Source: Dehalococcoidia bacterium | GTDB lineage: Bacteria > Chloroflexota > Dehalococcoidia > GIF9 > AB-539-J10 | NCBI GenBank assembly: GCA_016930935.1 | Contig: JAFGFT010000019.1 | Span: 52,627-116,626 of the forward strand | Length of the DNA stretch: 64,000 nt | Direction of reading: 5' to 3' | Part shown: positions 55,544 to 64,000 of the stretch, piece after piece | Layout of the letters: each line of letters starts with the position of its first letter | How positions within the stretch are numbered: position 1 is the first letter of the stretch | Notes under the pieces: model-generated | What the model saw: the letters and a program-made list of their open reading frames with translations, nothing else | What the model was told of the DNA's origin: nothing | Databases searched by the model: none | Program-made: the position numbers and the translations under genes

Positions 55544-56833
55544 CTACATAGCCGCAGAGGTTCGGGGTGGTGTGCTCAGATATTCAACCAACTCATCCAG
55601 AGGAAGGGTGAGCTGCTCATTGCCTGACATATCGCGGACGATGGCCGTGCCGGCCTGAACCTCGTTCTCTCCGATGATGACCGAGTACTTCATGTTGAGT
55701 GAGTTGGACTGTCGGAGTTGTGCTTTGAGACTCTTGCTTCCCGTTGACGAAACCACTCCGATGCCGGCATCCCTGAGTTGTCGAGCCAGTCCGACAGCGG
55801 TGTGCCGTGGCAACTGGCCCATGCACGCCAGGTACACAGTGGGTCCTTCCATTTCGGGAATCTCTACTCCCTGTTCCTTGAGGTTGAGGATGATTCTCTC
55901 CATACCCGTGGCGAATCCCACTCCAGGCGTAGGCTTTCCGCCGATCTGCTCGATGAGTCCGTCATACCTGCCACCGCCAACGATGGCGCTCTGACCGCCC
56001 TCCCGCTCCGGCAGGACTTCAAAGACGGTCCTTGTGTAGTAGTCGAGACCACGCACGAGTTTGTGGTTGAGCGCGAAGGGAATCCCCAGCAGCCGCAGCT
56101 GATCCTGGACCTCCTGGAAGTGCTCATTGCACTCCGGACAAAGGTAATCCGAGATGTGTGGTGCTTCATCTGCGATTGCTCGACACTCTTTCTCCTTGCA
56201 GTCAAGGAGCCTGAGGGGATTCCTGACCATGCGTATCCGGCAATCGTCGCACACCCGTTCAGAGAGGGCCTTGTAGTGGTTCCGGAGCACTTCGACATAT
56301 TCTGGCTGACACTCACGGCAGCCGATGCTGTTCAGCAGTACCGAGAGGCGCTTGAGGCCGAGTGCTTCCAGGAAGCGAATGGCGAGTTCTATGACCTCAA
56401 CGTCAAGGCTTGGCGAGGCGTCGCCGAGAGCCTCGCAGCCGAACTGGTTGTGCTGGCGGTAGCGGCCGGCCTGAGGCCGCTCATACCTGAACGCAGCACC
56501 GAGGTAGTACAGTCGAATGGGTTGCGCAAGGTTGAACATGCCGTGTTCTACGTACGCGCGGCAGACGGGCGCGGTGTTTTCGGGCCGGAGCGCGAGCTTC
56601 TGTCCGCTCCGGTCCTCAAACACGTACATCTCTTTTTCTACAAGGTCAGTGCCCTCTGCATCCGCACGTGCAAACAGGCTGTAGTCTTCAAACACAGGTG
56701 TATCAAGTCTTTCATAACCGTAGAGGCGGCACACGTCAGCAGCCTTCCGCTGGACGTGCGCCCAATACGACTGCTCTGCCGGGAGAATATCTACGGTTCC
56801 TCTTGGTGCCTTGTACACTTTGTCGCAACTCAC
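55544..56833 (-). CDS. hisS: Histidyl-tRNA synthetase
   Basis: Class II synthetase charging tRNA-His. The 429-residue protein starts with APRGTVDILP, has motif 2 PIRLYYLGAAFRYERPQAGRYRQ, the HisA motif LVRGLDYYTRTVFE, motif 3 GVGFATGMERI and a C-terminal anticodon-binding domain. Between the catalytic motifs there is a cysteine-rich insertion (CRECQPEY, CDDCRIR, CPECNEHF) that may bind zinc, as in some bacterial HisRS. It overlaps iorB by 4 bases (ATGA). Confidence 0.94.
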   Translation of the reverse strand: MSCDKVYKAPRGTVDILPAEQSYWAHVQRKAADVCRLYGYERLDTPVFEDYSLFARADAEGTDLVEKEMYVFEDRSGQKLALRPENTAPVCRAYVEHGMFNLAQPIRLYYLGAAFRYERPQAGRYRQHNQFGCEALGDASPSLDVEVIELAIRFLEALGLKRLSVLLNSIGCRECQPEYVEVLRNHYKALSERVCDDCRIRMVRNPLRLLDCKEKECRAIADEAPHISDYLCPECNEHFQEVQDQLRLLGIPFALNHKLVRGLDYYTRTVFEVLPEREGGQSAIVGGGRYDGLIEQIGGKPTPGVGFATGMERIILNLKEQGVEIPEMEGPTVYLACMGQLPRHTAVGLARQLRDAGIGVVSSTGSKSLKAQLRQSNSLNMKYSVIIGENEVQAGTAIVRDMSGNEQLTLPLDELVEYLSTPPRTSAAM

Positions 56834-57462
56834 TTTTCTGAAAATTGTTTGGACTCGGCGATGGCTTTCATGCCGCGCGCAAGCGCCTCGAAGTTGACTT
56901 CGAGACGGTCCGGTGGCAGATTCTCCCTCAATTCGGCCTTGATGTCCTCTACTTCGAGCGGAAGCTGCTTCGTCCCGAGCAGTGCACCAACCATCACGAT
57001 GTTGAGGGCGATTGGTGCATTGATGTCGAGCGCGATGCTGGTGGCATCGATGAAGTAGGCCTCCTTGCAGAGGCTCTCTACCGCTTTCTTCAGTTCAGCC
57101 ATGTCGGGATAGGTATCCTGGCCGGAGGATACGCTGGCGGTGACCACCGGATAGGTGTTGCTGATGACGACCGTGTCGGAGTTTCCGTATTTCTCCACAA
57201 GGCGAAGCGTTTCAAGGGGCTCGAGGCCAACAATGAGATGTGCCTTGCCATCAGGCATGATGGGACCGTATTCCCTCTTCTGAGAGAGGCGCACGGTGCT
57301 GAAGACAGCACCTCCGCGCTGCGCGGCACCGAAGGTCTCGCCGATAGTCACGTAGTAGCCCTTCTTCATGAACGCGCCGCCAAGCATTCCTGAGAGCAGG
57401 ATATTGCCCTGTCCTCCAACACCGGTGATGACGAGGTTCAAGGGATCAGCAGAGATAGCCAT
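56830..57462 (-). CDS. iorB: Indolepyruvate:ferredoxin oxidoreductase, beta subunit
   Basis: The 210-residue gamma-type subunit that pairs with IorA to oxidise aryl or other 2-oxoacids to acyl-CoA with ferredoxin as acceptor. It begins MAISADPLNLVITGVGGQGN, the family G-G-Q-G motif, and continues GGAFMKKGYYVTIGETFGAAQRGGAVFSTVRLS, also typical. ATG 57462 overlaps the iorA stop as TAATG and has an AGGAGG site; the ORF-track extension upstream lies within iorA in another frame. It overlaps hisS downstream. Confidence 0.92.
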   Translation of the reverse strand: MAISADPLNLVITGVGGQGNILLSGMLGGAFMKKGYYVTIGETFGAAQRGGAVFSTVRLSQKREYGPIMPDGKAHLIVGLEPLETLRLVEKYGNSDTVVISNTYPVVTASVSSGQDTYPDMAELKKAVESLCKEAYFIDATSIALDINAPIALNIVMVGALLGTKQLPLEVEDIKAELRENLPPDRLEVNFEALARGMKAIAESKQFSEK

Positions 57463-59375
57463 TATGCTCTTTCCTCCTTCACGATCGCCTTGCTTGGGCA
57501 CAGATCTGCGCAGAGACCGCATTCGGCGCACAGGGCCGGCTGGATCTTGGCCTTGCCCGTCTCTGCGTCGTATGCGATTCCCGGGCACCTGAGGATGCGA
57601 TAGCAGAATCCGCACTTGTCGCCCTTGCACTTCTCGGTATCCACATAGACTTTGTAGAGATGTTTCTTCTCCTGCCGCATACGCAGCAGTTCGCATTTGC
57701 GCCTCAGTATGAGGACCTTCACACCATTGTCGTCCTTGAGCAACTCCATGAGCTTCGCAGTAGTTGCCTTGGTGTCGAACGGATCCTGTATCTCCACCCT
57801 GCAGCCCACCGTCTTGCACAACGCTTCGATGTCAATCTGGCTGGTGACGTCCTGTGTCGCGGTTCTGCCGCTCGCTGCATGGGGCTGGAAGCCGGTCATG
57901 GCTGTGATGGCGTTGTCCAGTACGATGTAGGTCACGTTGGACTTGTTGTAGACCGCGTTTATCAGTGCAGGAATCGCACCGTGGAAGAACGTCGAGTCGC
58001 CACAGATGCCGATGGCTGGCTGGGTGAAGCCGAACTGGGCAAGCTGGCCAAGGCCGCCAGCCTCTGCGAAGCCCCCTCCCATGCAGTGCAGGATGTTCGT
58101 TATCTGGGTGCCGGCAGGGAAAGCGTCCATGGTGTAGCAGCCGATATCGCTTGCAAGAATAGGGTCTCTACCATCACGCTTGATGGCGTTGCCGATGGCG
58201 TAGAAGCTTGCCCTGTGTGGACAGCCCGGACACCAGGCGAGGCCTCGACTCACAACCATCTTGCCAATGAGGTCGTTCATCTTCTCCTGATATTCGGGTT
58301 CACGAGACTGGTATTCGATGCCGAATATGCGACATAGTGCGGCGATTACTCTGTCAGGATTGTTCTCTCCCACGTAGTCCTGGTGACCCGAACCCTTGCC
58401 GAGAATCTCCGGAGCCGGAGAGAGCCTCGCATCCGCGACGGCTGCTTTCACATGTGTCTCGACGAAGGGGTCAGATTCTTCGACAACAAGTGTCTTGCCC
58501 GCTTTCTGCACGTGGGATACGACGGTGCGGGCAGGGAACGGCCACAAGGTTCCCAGCTTGAGTATACCCACCCGATCGCCGAGGCCCAACTCCTCGATTG
58601 CATCGAGCGAAGATGGCATGCCGCTTCCGCTGCAGATGATGAGAAGTTCCGGCTTCTCGGGCCCCTGGTAGATGTTGAATGGAGAGTCTTCGAAGCGCTC
58701 GCGAATCTCTGCCATCTTCTTGATGAGCGCCGCGCGTTTCGGAGGCGCGATATAGGGGGTGAACATCTTTGACCTGTCGAACCAGGCCTTCGTATCGGCC
58801 TTCTTGTAGTCACCAACCTTCACCTTCCCACGCGAGTGGGCAAGGCGGGTATAGCCGCGCAAGTAGCCAAAGATGCTGAATTCCGCAGAGAGTTCGAAAA
58901 GTGCCTTCGTCATGTCCAGGGCTTCCTGGAAGTTGGCCGGCTCCATGAGTGGCGCGTTCGCCATCTGAGCTGCCCAGCGCGTATCCTCTTCGTCGCCGCT
59001 GGCGTGCGATTGTGGGTCATCAGCGACAACCACGACCATGGCGCCCTTCCGGTCGCCGAGGGTGGCAAGGTTGATGTGTTGCAGGGTATCCATCGCCACG
59101 TTCAGCCCCGCGTTCTTCATGGAACTGATTGTACGCAATCCTGTGTAGGCAGTAGCCAGAGCGGCCTCCGTCGCAACCTTCTCGTTGCTGGACCACTCGG
59201 CATGGATTCCTGCCTCCTTTGCTATGGCGGCCAGGCTGGTCAAGATCTCAGTTGAAGGAGTGCCCGGATATGCCGCGCAGTACTGGACTCCTGATTCCAG
59301 GGCTCCACGAGCAATGGCTTCGTTGCCCTGGAGGAGGTACTCTGAACCTGATGCAAGTTTCACGAGATTTGGCAT
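57462..59375 (-). CDS. iorA: Indolepyruvate:ferredoxin oxidoreductase, alpha subunit
   Basis: Large catalytic subunit, 637 residues. It has the pyrimidine-binding domain (GVQYCAAYPGTPSTEIL), the TPP domain with CPGCPHRASFYAIG, the Mg-TPP segment GDSTFFHGAIPALINAVYN and VLDNAITAMTG, and at the C terminus a two-cluster ferredoxin: CKGDKCGFCYRILRCPG and CAECGLCADLCPSKA, the first cluster with the non-classical Cys spacing usual for IorA. The enzyme converts 2-oxoacids from aromatic amino acids, or a related oxoacid, to acyl-CoA in anaerobes. It is followed directly by iorB. Confidence 0.94.
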   Translation of the reverse strand: MPNLVKLASGSEYLLQGNEAIARGALESGVQYCAAYPGTPSTEILTSLAAIAKEAGIHAEWSSNEKVATEAALATAYTGLRTISSMKNAGLNVAMDTLQHINLATLGDRKGAMVVVVADDPQSHASGDEEDTRWAAQMANAPLMEPANFQEALDMTKALFELSAEFSIFGYLRGYTRLAHSRGKVKVGDYKKADTKAWFDRSKMFTPYIAPPKRAALIKKMAEIRERFEDSPFNIYQGPEKPELLIICSGSGMPSSLDAIEELGLGDRVGILKLGTLWPFPARTVVSHVQKAGKTLVVEESDPFVETHVKAAVADARLSPAPEILGKGSGHQDYVGENNPDRVIAALCRIFGIEYQSREPEYQEKMNDLIGKMVVSRGLAWCPGCPHRASFYAIGNAIKRDGRDPILASDIGCYTMDAFPAGTQITNILHCMGGGFAEAGGLGQLAQFGFTQPAIGICGDSTFFHGAIPALINAVYNKSNVTYIVLDNAITAMTGFQPHAASGRTATQDVTSQIDIEALCKTVGCRVEIQDPFDTKATTAKLMELLKDDNGVKVLILRRKCELLRMRQEKKHLYKVYVDTEKCKGDKCGFCYRILRCPGIAYDAETGKAKIQPALCAECGLCADLCPSKAIVKEERA

Positions 59376-59437
59376 CTTTTCCCCCTTATCGTTGGCGTGC
59401 TACTCGCGCTGCCAGATGTCTCCGCGTGTTTCTCCTT

Positions 59438-60226
59438 CTACTCGAAACGTACGGAGACCGAGCCGAGACGATCGAACGTTGCTGTCATGTTCGTGCCCGC
59501 TTCCACTTTGACAGCCGAAACAAGACTGCCTGACATGACGAAGTCGCCCTTCTTGAGCGAGATGCCATATGTGGTCAGCTTGTTGGCAAGCCAGGCGACC
59601 GATTCGGCGGGGTTACCGAGCACGGCAGCCCCTGCTCCGGTGCTGATGACCTCTCCATTCTTTTCCATGACCATGCCAATCAATCGCAGGTCCAAGTCTT
59701 TGATGGGAGTCAGTTTTCCGCCGAGTATCATCGTGGAGGCAGAGGCATTGTCTGAAATGGAATCCTTGACCGTTATCTTCCAGTCCTTATAGCGGCTATC
59801 GATTACCTCGAAAGCAGGCATGACGCCTTCTGTGGCGTCCAGCACGGTGGCTACATTGACGCCCGGACCTGTGAGGTCCTTCTTCAGCAAGAAGGCTATC
59901 TCCGGTTCAACCCTTGGCAGGATGAGGCTGCTCATGGGAAGAGGCGCGCCTTCACGGGCTACCATGGCATCGGTAATCATGCCGTAGTCAGGTTCGCGGA
60001 TTCCGAACTGGTCCTGCATTCCTTTGCTTGTGAGGCCGATCTTCTTGCCCACAATGACTGCACCGGCATTGACCTTCATCTCAAAGGTCTTCAGCTGGAT
60101 GGCATAGGAATCCTCATAGGTCACATCTTTGAATCTGTCGGTGAGGGCCACAATGGGGACGCAGGTCTTCTCCGCTTCTATCAATTCAATGGAGATCTGC
60201 TCTACTTGTTCTTTGCTGAGTGCCAT
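59438..60226 (-). CDS. 2-keto-4-pentenoate hydratase-like enzyme
   Basis: A 262-residue member of the MhpD/DmpH/DmpE family, which hydrates 2-oxopent-4-enoate or decarboxylates 4-oxalocrotonate. It shows AYAIQLKTFEMKVNAGAVIVGKKIGLTSKGMQ, EPDYGMI, RVEPEIAFLL, FEVIDSRYKDWKITVKDSISDNASASTMILGG and the closing VMSGSLVSAVKVEAG. The ATG at 60226 has an AAGGAGG site. It is just upstream of iorAB (62-base gap), suggesting that its 2-oxoacid product or substrate relates to the IorAB step; this is an inference. Confidence 0.85.
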   Translation of the reverse strand: MALSKEQVEQISIELIEAEKTCVPIVALTDRFKDVTYEDSYAIQLKTFEMKVNAGAVIVGKKIGLTSKGMQDQFGIREPDYGMITDAMVAREGAPLPMSSLILPRVEPEIAFLLKKDLTGPGVNVATVLDATEGVMPAFEVIDSRYKDWKITVKDSISDNASASTMILGGKLTPIKDLDLRLIGMVMEKNGEVISTGAGAAVLGNPAESVAWLANKLTTYGISLKKGDFVMSGSLVSAVKVEAGTNMTATFDRLGSVSVRFE

Positions 60227-60381
60227 ATATCCTCCTTGACAAGGACTCGTCATCCCGGCAATCAAGACCGAGACAATTGTAGCAGAGTGACTGGGCGCAA
60301 TACAGGATAACGGCCCCGGTAGACTCCAGGACCGTATGGAGCAACGCCACGCAAGGGCCTGCGCAGACAAGGGACGCAGTT

Positions 60382-61197
60382 TCAGTGCTCGTAACAGTAG
60401 GGATAGACGGAACTGTAGCTCTCTGCGGGGATGGGGTGGTGCGTTTCGTACACTTCACCAAGGTGAACAGCGACCGGATAAGAGTGACCTGTAAGCCATG
60501 TGTTCTCGAGACCCTTGATGAAGCGGTCGAATTGCTTGATATTGACGGCGAGTGCGAGGTCCATGTCTGTCATCCCTCCCCAGCGTCGCGATCCCATGCA
60601 AGGGAAGGCGACGACGGACACTCTGGATTCGTCGACATAGGCCTTCGCGGCGGCGGATGAGCAGATTCCGGCGAGGCTTCCGTAAGAAGTGGTGTAGGGG
60701 CCACCGGTGTACCAAAGAGAGGCGTCCATGATGCGGTTGACCATCCCCGGGTAGACAGCTGCAAACACGATGTCCGGCTCAACCGTGAGATGTTCGAGCG
60801 CTGCTACTGTGACGCCCTGCATAGTATGGGGTGGGACACTTGGAAGCGTGTCCATCGTGCTCTTCGCCAGCTCTTTTGATTCGAAATGAATCTGCTCGAC
60901 GTGTTCTCCGCTCAGGATGCTCTCCAGCTTCTCTGTGATACCGAGCATTCCCGGCCCAATCAGGCACGAGAAGTCATCGGCTTTCAAGAGGAAGGTTGGT
61001 TGGACATCTGCAGCGTACGTCCTGGCCATCGTCAGATACTGACAGAATGAATGCTTCTTAGAGGGTCTCTCTCCAGCTCCGTCCGGGATAGACTCTCTGT
61101 TCTTCCACAGGCGGATGCCGACAGGCATTGTGGTCAGGCGCAGATGGCGTTCCATCTGTCGGGCACGTTTGATGTTCTTCTCCAGAATACTATTCAT
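60382..61197 (-). CDS. DUF169-family protein
   Basis: A 271-residue soluble protein of the DUF169 family, common in anaerobes and archaea. It shows TMPVGIRLWKN, the CQ...AR block (SFCQYLTMARTYAADVQ) with DFSCLIGPGMLG, and the closing FPCMGSRRWGGMTD. The family's molecular role is unknown; conserved cysteines suggest metal or thiol chemistry. An AAGGAGG site precedes the ATG. It lies between a terminator after larA and the hydratase, so it may begin a transcript. Confidence 0.72.
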   Translation of the reverse strand: MNSILEKNIKRARQMERHLRLTTMPVGIRLWKNRESIPDGAGERPSKKHSFCQYLTMARTYAADVQPTFLLKADDFSCLIGPGMLGITEKLESILSGEHVEQIHFESKELAKSTMDTLPSVPPHTMQGVTVAALEHLTVEPDIVFAAVYPGMVNRIMDASLWYTGGPYTTSYGSLAGICSSAAAKAYVDESRVSVVAFPCMGSRRWGGMTDMDLALAVNIKQFDRFIKGLENTWLTGHSYPVAVHLGEVYETHHPIPAESYSSVYPYCYEH

Positions 61198-61221
61198 AGC
61201 GAACCCTCCTTACCAGCAAAA

Positions 61222-61260
61222 GAAGAGAGCCCCCGGGTGCCAGTTGGCACCCAGGGGCTC
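61222..61260 (-). terminator. Terminator after larA
   Basis: On the minus strand GAGCCCC-T-GGGTGCC pairs with GGCACCC-G-GGGGCTC (one mismatched pair) around an AACT loop, then a TCTTCTTTTG run. Well-formed rho-independent terminator about 30 bases after the larA stop. Confidence 0.8.
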
Positions 61261-61284
61261 GAACGCACGAATGTGTCAGGGAAT

Positions 61285-62529
61285 CTATACTACGTGTGAG
61301 GGGAAGTACTGGATGGTGGCGTCGGGGATGACTGCAACCTTGGCTTTGTCGCCGTGTGCAGCCTTGAGTTGCTCGATGGTCGTCGCCCAGTCCCTGGTAA
61401 AGTTGATCATGTCATAGGGCGCGAGCCAGTCTCCACCGACGTAGTCCGGATACGGCTGCATGACGGTGAGTTTCTTCGTGTTCATTGGCAGCCCCGCCTT
61501 GGGCATGTACGAGCGGCCACCAACGTTCTTGCCGAAACTCCTGCTCCAGTAGTGATTGATCTGTCCCTCGGGGGTGACACAGACAATTACCATGTCGCCG
61601 CCGGACTTCTTGAGGAGCGGCCATACAACGTTGGGCGCAAGCAGCATCTCATTCGCCTTGGCGAAGCAGTTGGCTATGACGATATCGCAATCATCGACGG
61701 CATCGGTCGCGAAGAACTCTCTCGCTACCTTGACGCCAGCGACGTGTTCGTCAACGACATCGCCTACGAACAGGTGAGTGATCTGGCGCTTGAGGTTGAA
61801 TATGCAGTCCACCTTCACATCGAGTCCGGCCATCCTGGCCGCGTCGTTCATGTCGAGTTTCAGCGTGTTGCCCTCATACTTGCCGATGCCTGTGGTCTTG
61901 TTGGGGCACAGCCTCGTGTGATTCAGATCGATCGTCGTGATGGACGAGATGCCGGGAAGGATAATCTTGCTGCCGCCGCCGAATCCGCTCATGGGATGCG
62001 GGACGATGGAGCCTATGCCGATCTTGAGATCGCACATCATCACGCCTGCGTTGAACTGCATGGGGATACCAGCGGGGCTGGGTCCGACTGACGTGCAGTT
62101 CTCGTAGGGGTTGTGGTTGTAGACGCGGAAGCGGCTCATGACATCAGCGCCAAGCTTCTTGGTGAAGTCGATGGCGGTCATGGAGCCGTGGGCGCCAATT
62201 GCCGCATAGAAAGCAATATGTTCGTCTTTGATGCCTGCTGCTGCAAGCTCTTCAAGTACGTAGGGAACCATGTCCGCAGTTGGAGTTCCGCGGGACATAT
62301 CGTCGAAGAGGATTGCGACCTCTTTCTTTCCCTTGGCCATTTCACGAATGGTCTTTGTGCCTATTGGGTTTGCAAAAGCCTTCCTGAAACCTGCGTCATC
62401 GAGAGGGGGAGTGGAAGCACCCTTTATGTTGCAGACGGAAACGTCCCAGGAATCCGGGAACTCAATCTCAAGCTCAGTGTCGCCGTACCATGCGAGTACT
62501 GGCAGTGTTGCCTTCTTTGTGTCGCTCAT
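61285..62529 (-). CDS. larA: LarA-family (nickel-pincer) racemase/epimerase-like protein
   Basis: A 414-residue member of the LarA/DUF2088 family; the founding enzyme is lactate racemase, which uses a nickel-pincer cofactor made by LarB, LarC and LarE. Conserved parts seen are ILFDDMSRGTPT, AIGAHGSM (His), HPMSGFGGGSKIILPG with the cofactor-linking Lys, and LNHTRL. Many relatives racemise or epimerise other 2-hydroxy acids. No larB/C/E is in the window. It is 31 bases from a UxaA-type gene upstream, so a hydroxy acid pathway is likely. Confidence 0.82.
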   Translation of the reverse strand: MSDTKKATLPVLAWYGDTELEIEFPDSWDVSVCNIKGASTPPLDDAGFRKAFANPIGTKTIREMAKGKKEVAILFDDMSRGTPTADMVPYVLEELAAAGIKDEHIAFYAAIGAHGSMTAIDFTKKLGADVMSRFRVYNHNPYENCTSVGPSPAGIPMQFNAGVMMCDLKIGIGSIVPHPMSGFGGGSKIILPGISSITTIDLNHTRLCPNKTTGIGKYEGNTLKLDMNDAARMAGLDVKVDCIFNLKRQITHLFVGDVVDEHVAGVKVAREFFATDAVDDCDIVIANCFAKANEMLLAPNVVWPLLKKSGGDMVIVCVTPEGQINHYWSRSFGKNVGGRSYMPKAGLPMNTKKLTVMQPYPDYVGGDWLAPYDMINFTRDWATTIEQLKAAHGDKAKVAVIPDATIQYFPSHVV

Positions 62530-62560
62530 ATCATCTCCTCTTCAGTATTGCCTCACAGCG

Positions 62561-63715
62561 TTATGCAAGTGTGCCCACGATGAATATGCCATTGTCTACA
62601 TCCTGGTGGAGCGTCTCGGCCTTTGTCTGCTTGCCGGACGCAACATCAAGAGCTTCCGCGTAGAGAGCCTCTCCGATTTCGCCCATATGGCTCTTCTTTT
62701 CGAGGTCCACGTAGAAGTCCATGTTGTCGTTCATCGTCTTGAAAGTCGCCCCGTTCGCGGTGACCTTGATGACGGGAACGAATGGCGAGCCAAGAGGAGT
62801 GCCCCTCCCTGTCGAGAAGAACATGACTGTCGCTCCTGCCGCGGCGAGGGCAGTCAATGATGGCGCATCATAGCCCGGGCCGTCCACGATGGAGAGGCCT
62901 CCCTTTCTGGGTCTGTCGCCATATTCGTACATCTCCTGGATGGGCTGAGAGCCGCCCTTCGCGATGGCCCCGAGGGACTTCTCTTCGATGGTGGTCAATC
63001 CACCTTCGATGTTGCCCTTCGTCGGATTGGCGCCTCTCATGTCTACGCCCATATCGATGAACCGCTTCTCGTATCGGCGTACCATGTGAGTGATTACGTC
63101 GCCGACATCGGGCGTAACAGCTCGAGCTGCAAGAAGGTGCTCAGCCCCGATGAACTCGGTCGTCTCGCTGAAGACGGCTTTGCCGCCTTTCTTGACGAGG
63201 ATATCGAAGGCAGCGCCAATTGCGGGGTTGGAGCCCAGGCCTGAAGTGGTGTCAGAGCCGCCGCACTCGGAGCCGAACATCAGCATAGAATCGTCGAACT
63301 GCTGTCGCGTGACTCGCGTGGCGTCGCTCACCATCTGGCGGGCGATACGAACTCCCTTCTCCACGGTGGCAACTGTGCCGCCGACCTGCTGTATGACGAG
63401 CTTCTCGACGGGCTTGCCGGAGCGGGCGATGTCTTCAGCGATGCCATCAATATCTATGGGGTCGCAACCAAGGCTCACGAGAACGACGGCGGCCACGTTC
63501 GGGTTGCGGCCGAGGTTGGCGAGCGTCCGGTTGACCTGTGCAAGGTCGTCAGGAGCAAGTGCGCATCCTTGATGATGCAGAAAAGGTACCGAGCCTCTCA
63601 CCGATTCACTTATCTGTCGCGCTGTGGCTGCCGCGCATACGACTGTTGGAATAATCGCAACGTGGTTGCGGGTTCCCACAGAGCCATCAGGTCGTGGGTA
63701 GCCAAGGAAACTCAC
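62561..63715 (-). CDS. UxaA-type dehydratase, large subunit
   Basis: A 384-residue protein corresponding to the C-terminal catalytic part of altronate/galactarate dehydratases. It begins YPRPDGSVGTRNHVAIIPTVVC and shows SLGCDPID, GTVATVEKG, FGSECGGSDTTSGLGSNPAIG and STGRGTPLGSP, family hallmarks; the cysteines and Asp likely bind the catalytic iron. The N-terminal SAF domain is encoded by the separate upstream gene, which overlaps by 4 bases (ATGA). It dehydrates a hydroxy acid such as a sugar acid or sulfolactate; the substrate is not set by the sequence. Confidence 0.85.
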   Translation of the reverse strand: MSFLGYPRPDGSVGTRNHVAIIPTVVCAAATARQISESVRGSVPFLHHQGCALAPDDLAQVNRTLANLGRNPNVAAVVLVSLGCDPIDIDGIAEDIARSGKPVEKLVIQQVGGTVATVEKGVRIARQMVSDATRVTRQQFDDSMLMFGSECGGSDTTSGLGSNPAIGAAFDILVKKGGKAVFSETTEFIGAEHLLAARAVTPDVGDVITHMVRRYEKRFIDMGVDMRGANPTKGNIEGGLTTIEEKSLGAIAKGGSQPIQEMYEYGDRPRKGGLSIVDGPGYDAPSLTALAAAGATVMFFSTGRGTPLGSPFVPVIKVTANGATFKTMNDNMDFYVDLEKKSHMGEIGEALYAEALDVASGKQTKAETLHQDVDNGIFIVGTLA

Positions 63716-64000
63716 TTGGAAGCTGCCTTCGCTATATCACCGCGGCCGCGGGTGCTTGCGACGTTGTGAACGTGAACGTGCTCTCCCGTCTTGATGTCCT
63801 TCGTTGCTTCGCCGATGACTTCACCATACTTGATGATCTGACTTCCTGCCTTGACGTCGACGAGACTGAACTTGTGTCCGAACTGAATCGGGTTCACAAG
63901 CGTCACAGACACTGGCTTCTTGTCTATTTCAAGCGCGACATTGTCGCCTGAGACGAGGTCTGCCAGTGCAGTGGCTACGTTGTCCTTGCTGTTGAGTACG
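63712..64000 (-). CDS. UxaA-type dehydratase, small (SAF) subunit, 5' end outside the window
   Basis: The frame is open to the right edge, so the ORF-track start at 63912 is internal. The visible part includes NSKDNVATALADLVSGDNVA, VNPIQFGHKFSLVDV, IIKYGEVIGEAT and IKTGEHVHVHNV, the SAF domain of UxaA-type dehydratases. With the large subunit it forms a two-gene dehydratase; the split form is common in bacteria. The ATGA overlap with the large subunit indicates co-translation. Confidence 0.88.
   Translation of the reverse strand, partial: VLNSKDNVATALADLVSGDNVALEIDKKPVSVTLVNPIQFGHKFSLVDVKAGSQIIKYGEVIGEATKDIKTGEHVHVHNVASTRGRGDIAKAASK

Noticed and set aside
55778-57058. 426-codon plus-strand ORF opposite hisS and iorB
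   Set aside because: It lies fully antisense to two well-supported genes with clear motifs and shows no recognisable domain; long antisense frames are expected in GC-rich coding DNA.

Overview
The window is a protein-coding, moderately GC-rich bacterial chromosome segment with 56 supported genes. There is no rRNA, tRNA, CRISPR array or insertion sequence that I can see. The gene mix suggests an anaerobic, fatty-acid and 2-oxoacid using Chloroflexota of the Dehalococcoidia type: a two-subunit indolepyruvate:ferredoxin oxidoreductase, an ADP-forming acyl-CoA synthetase alpha chain, a DUF35-linked thiolase module, an archaeal/fungal-type aspartate-semialdehyde dehydrogenase, LarA, DUF169 and DUF401 proteins. 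This placement is an inference from gene content; no marker RNA is present to confirm it.

Layout. 1-6.2 kb: tail of a sodium:solute symporter, rsmG, then a CoA-thioester module (SDR, 3-hydroxyacyl-CoA dehydrogenase, HMG-CoA-synthase-like/DUF35 fusion, SCP-x thiolase) ending at a strong terminator. 6.4-12.5 kb: a housekeeping run pdxS - R3H/AAA ATPase - tmk - mnmA - rnhB - yraN, tightly packed with GTGA and TTGA overlaps, then a 2-hydroxyacid dehydrogenase. 12.5-17.4 kb (minus): DUF2007, lysS, serS and an AMP-forming acyl-CoA ligase. 17.5-23.4 kb: a deleted nitrilase remnant, speH-speE, uvrD/pcrA and mutL. 23.4-35 kb, mostly minus: acyl-CoA synthetase alpha subunit, asd, intact nitrilase, a lone RHH protein, a MoxR/VWA pair, an MFS carrier, a lipase-like hydrolase, an amino-acid permease and a metallo-beta-lactamase-fold protein. 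35.5-41 kb: marC, then a translationally coupled methyltransferase - GH3-family ligase - membrane histidine kinase operon. 41-50 kb: an ATC-hydrolase-like protein, a tandem pair of DUF401 membrane proteins, a second hydroxyacid dehydrogenase, an AhpD-like protein, an MFS carrier, an HD protein and a large old-yellow-enzyme type flavoprotein. 50-55.4 kb: fmt, dnaA, a 333-base repeat-rich gap that is a candidate replication origin, nadD and gyrB. 55.5-64 kb (minus): hisS, iorB, iorA, a 2-keto-4-pentenoate-hydratase-like enzyme, DUF169, a LarA-family racemase and a split UxaA-type dehydratase.

Two initiation modes appear to be used. Many genes have good Shine-Dalgarno sites. Several others (rsmG, pdxS, uvrD, mutL, marC, the methyltransferase, probably fmt) have a promoter -10 box only 6-12 bases before the start codon, which predicts leaderless or nearly leaderless mRNAs. 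The most unusual items are the HMG-CoA-synthase-like protein that seems to have lost its catalytic residues, the GH3-ligase/histidine-kinase operon, the tandem DUF401 genes whose aligned starts are CTG and TTG, and the in-frame nitrilase deletion derivative.
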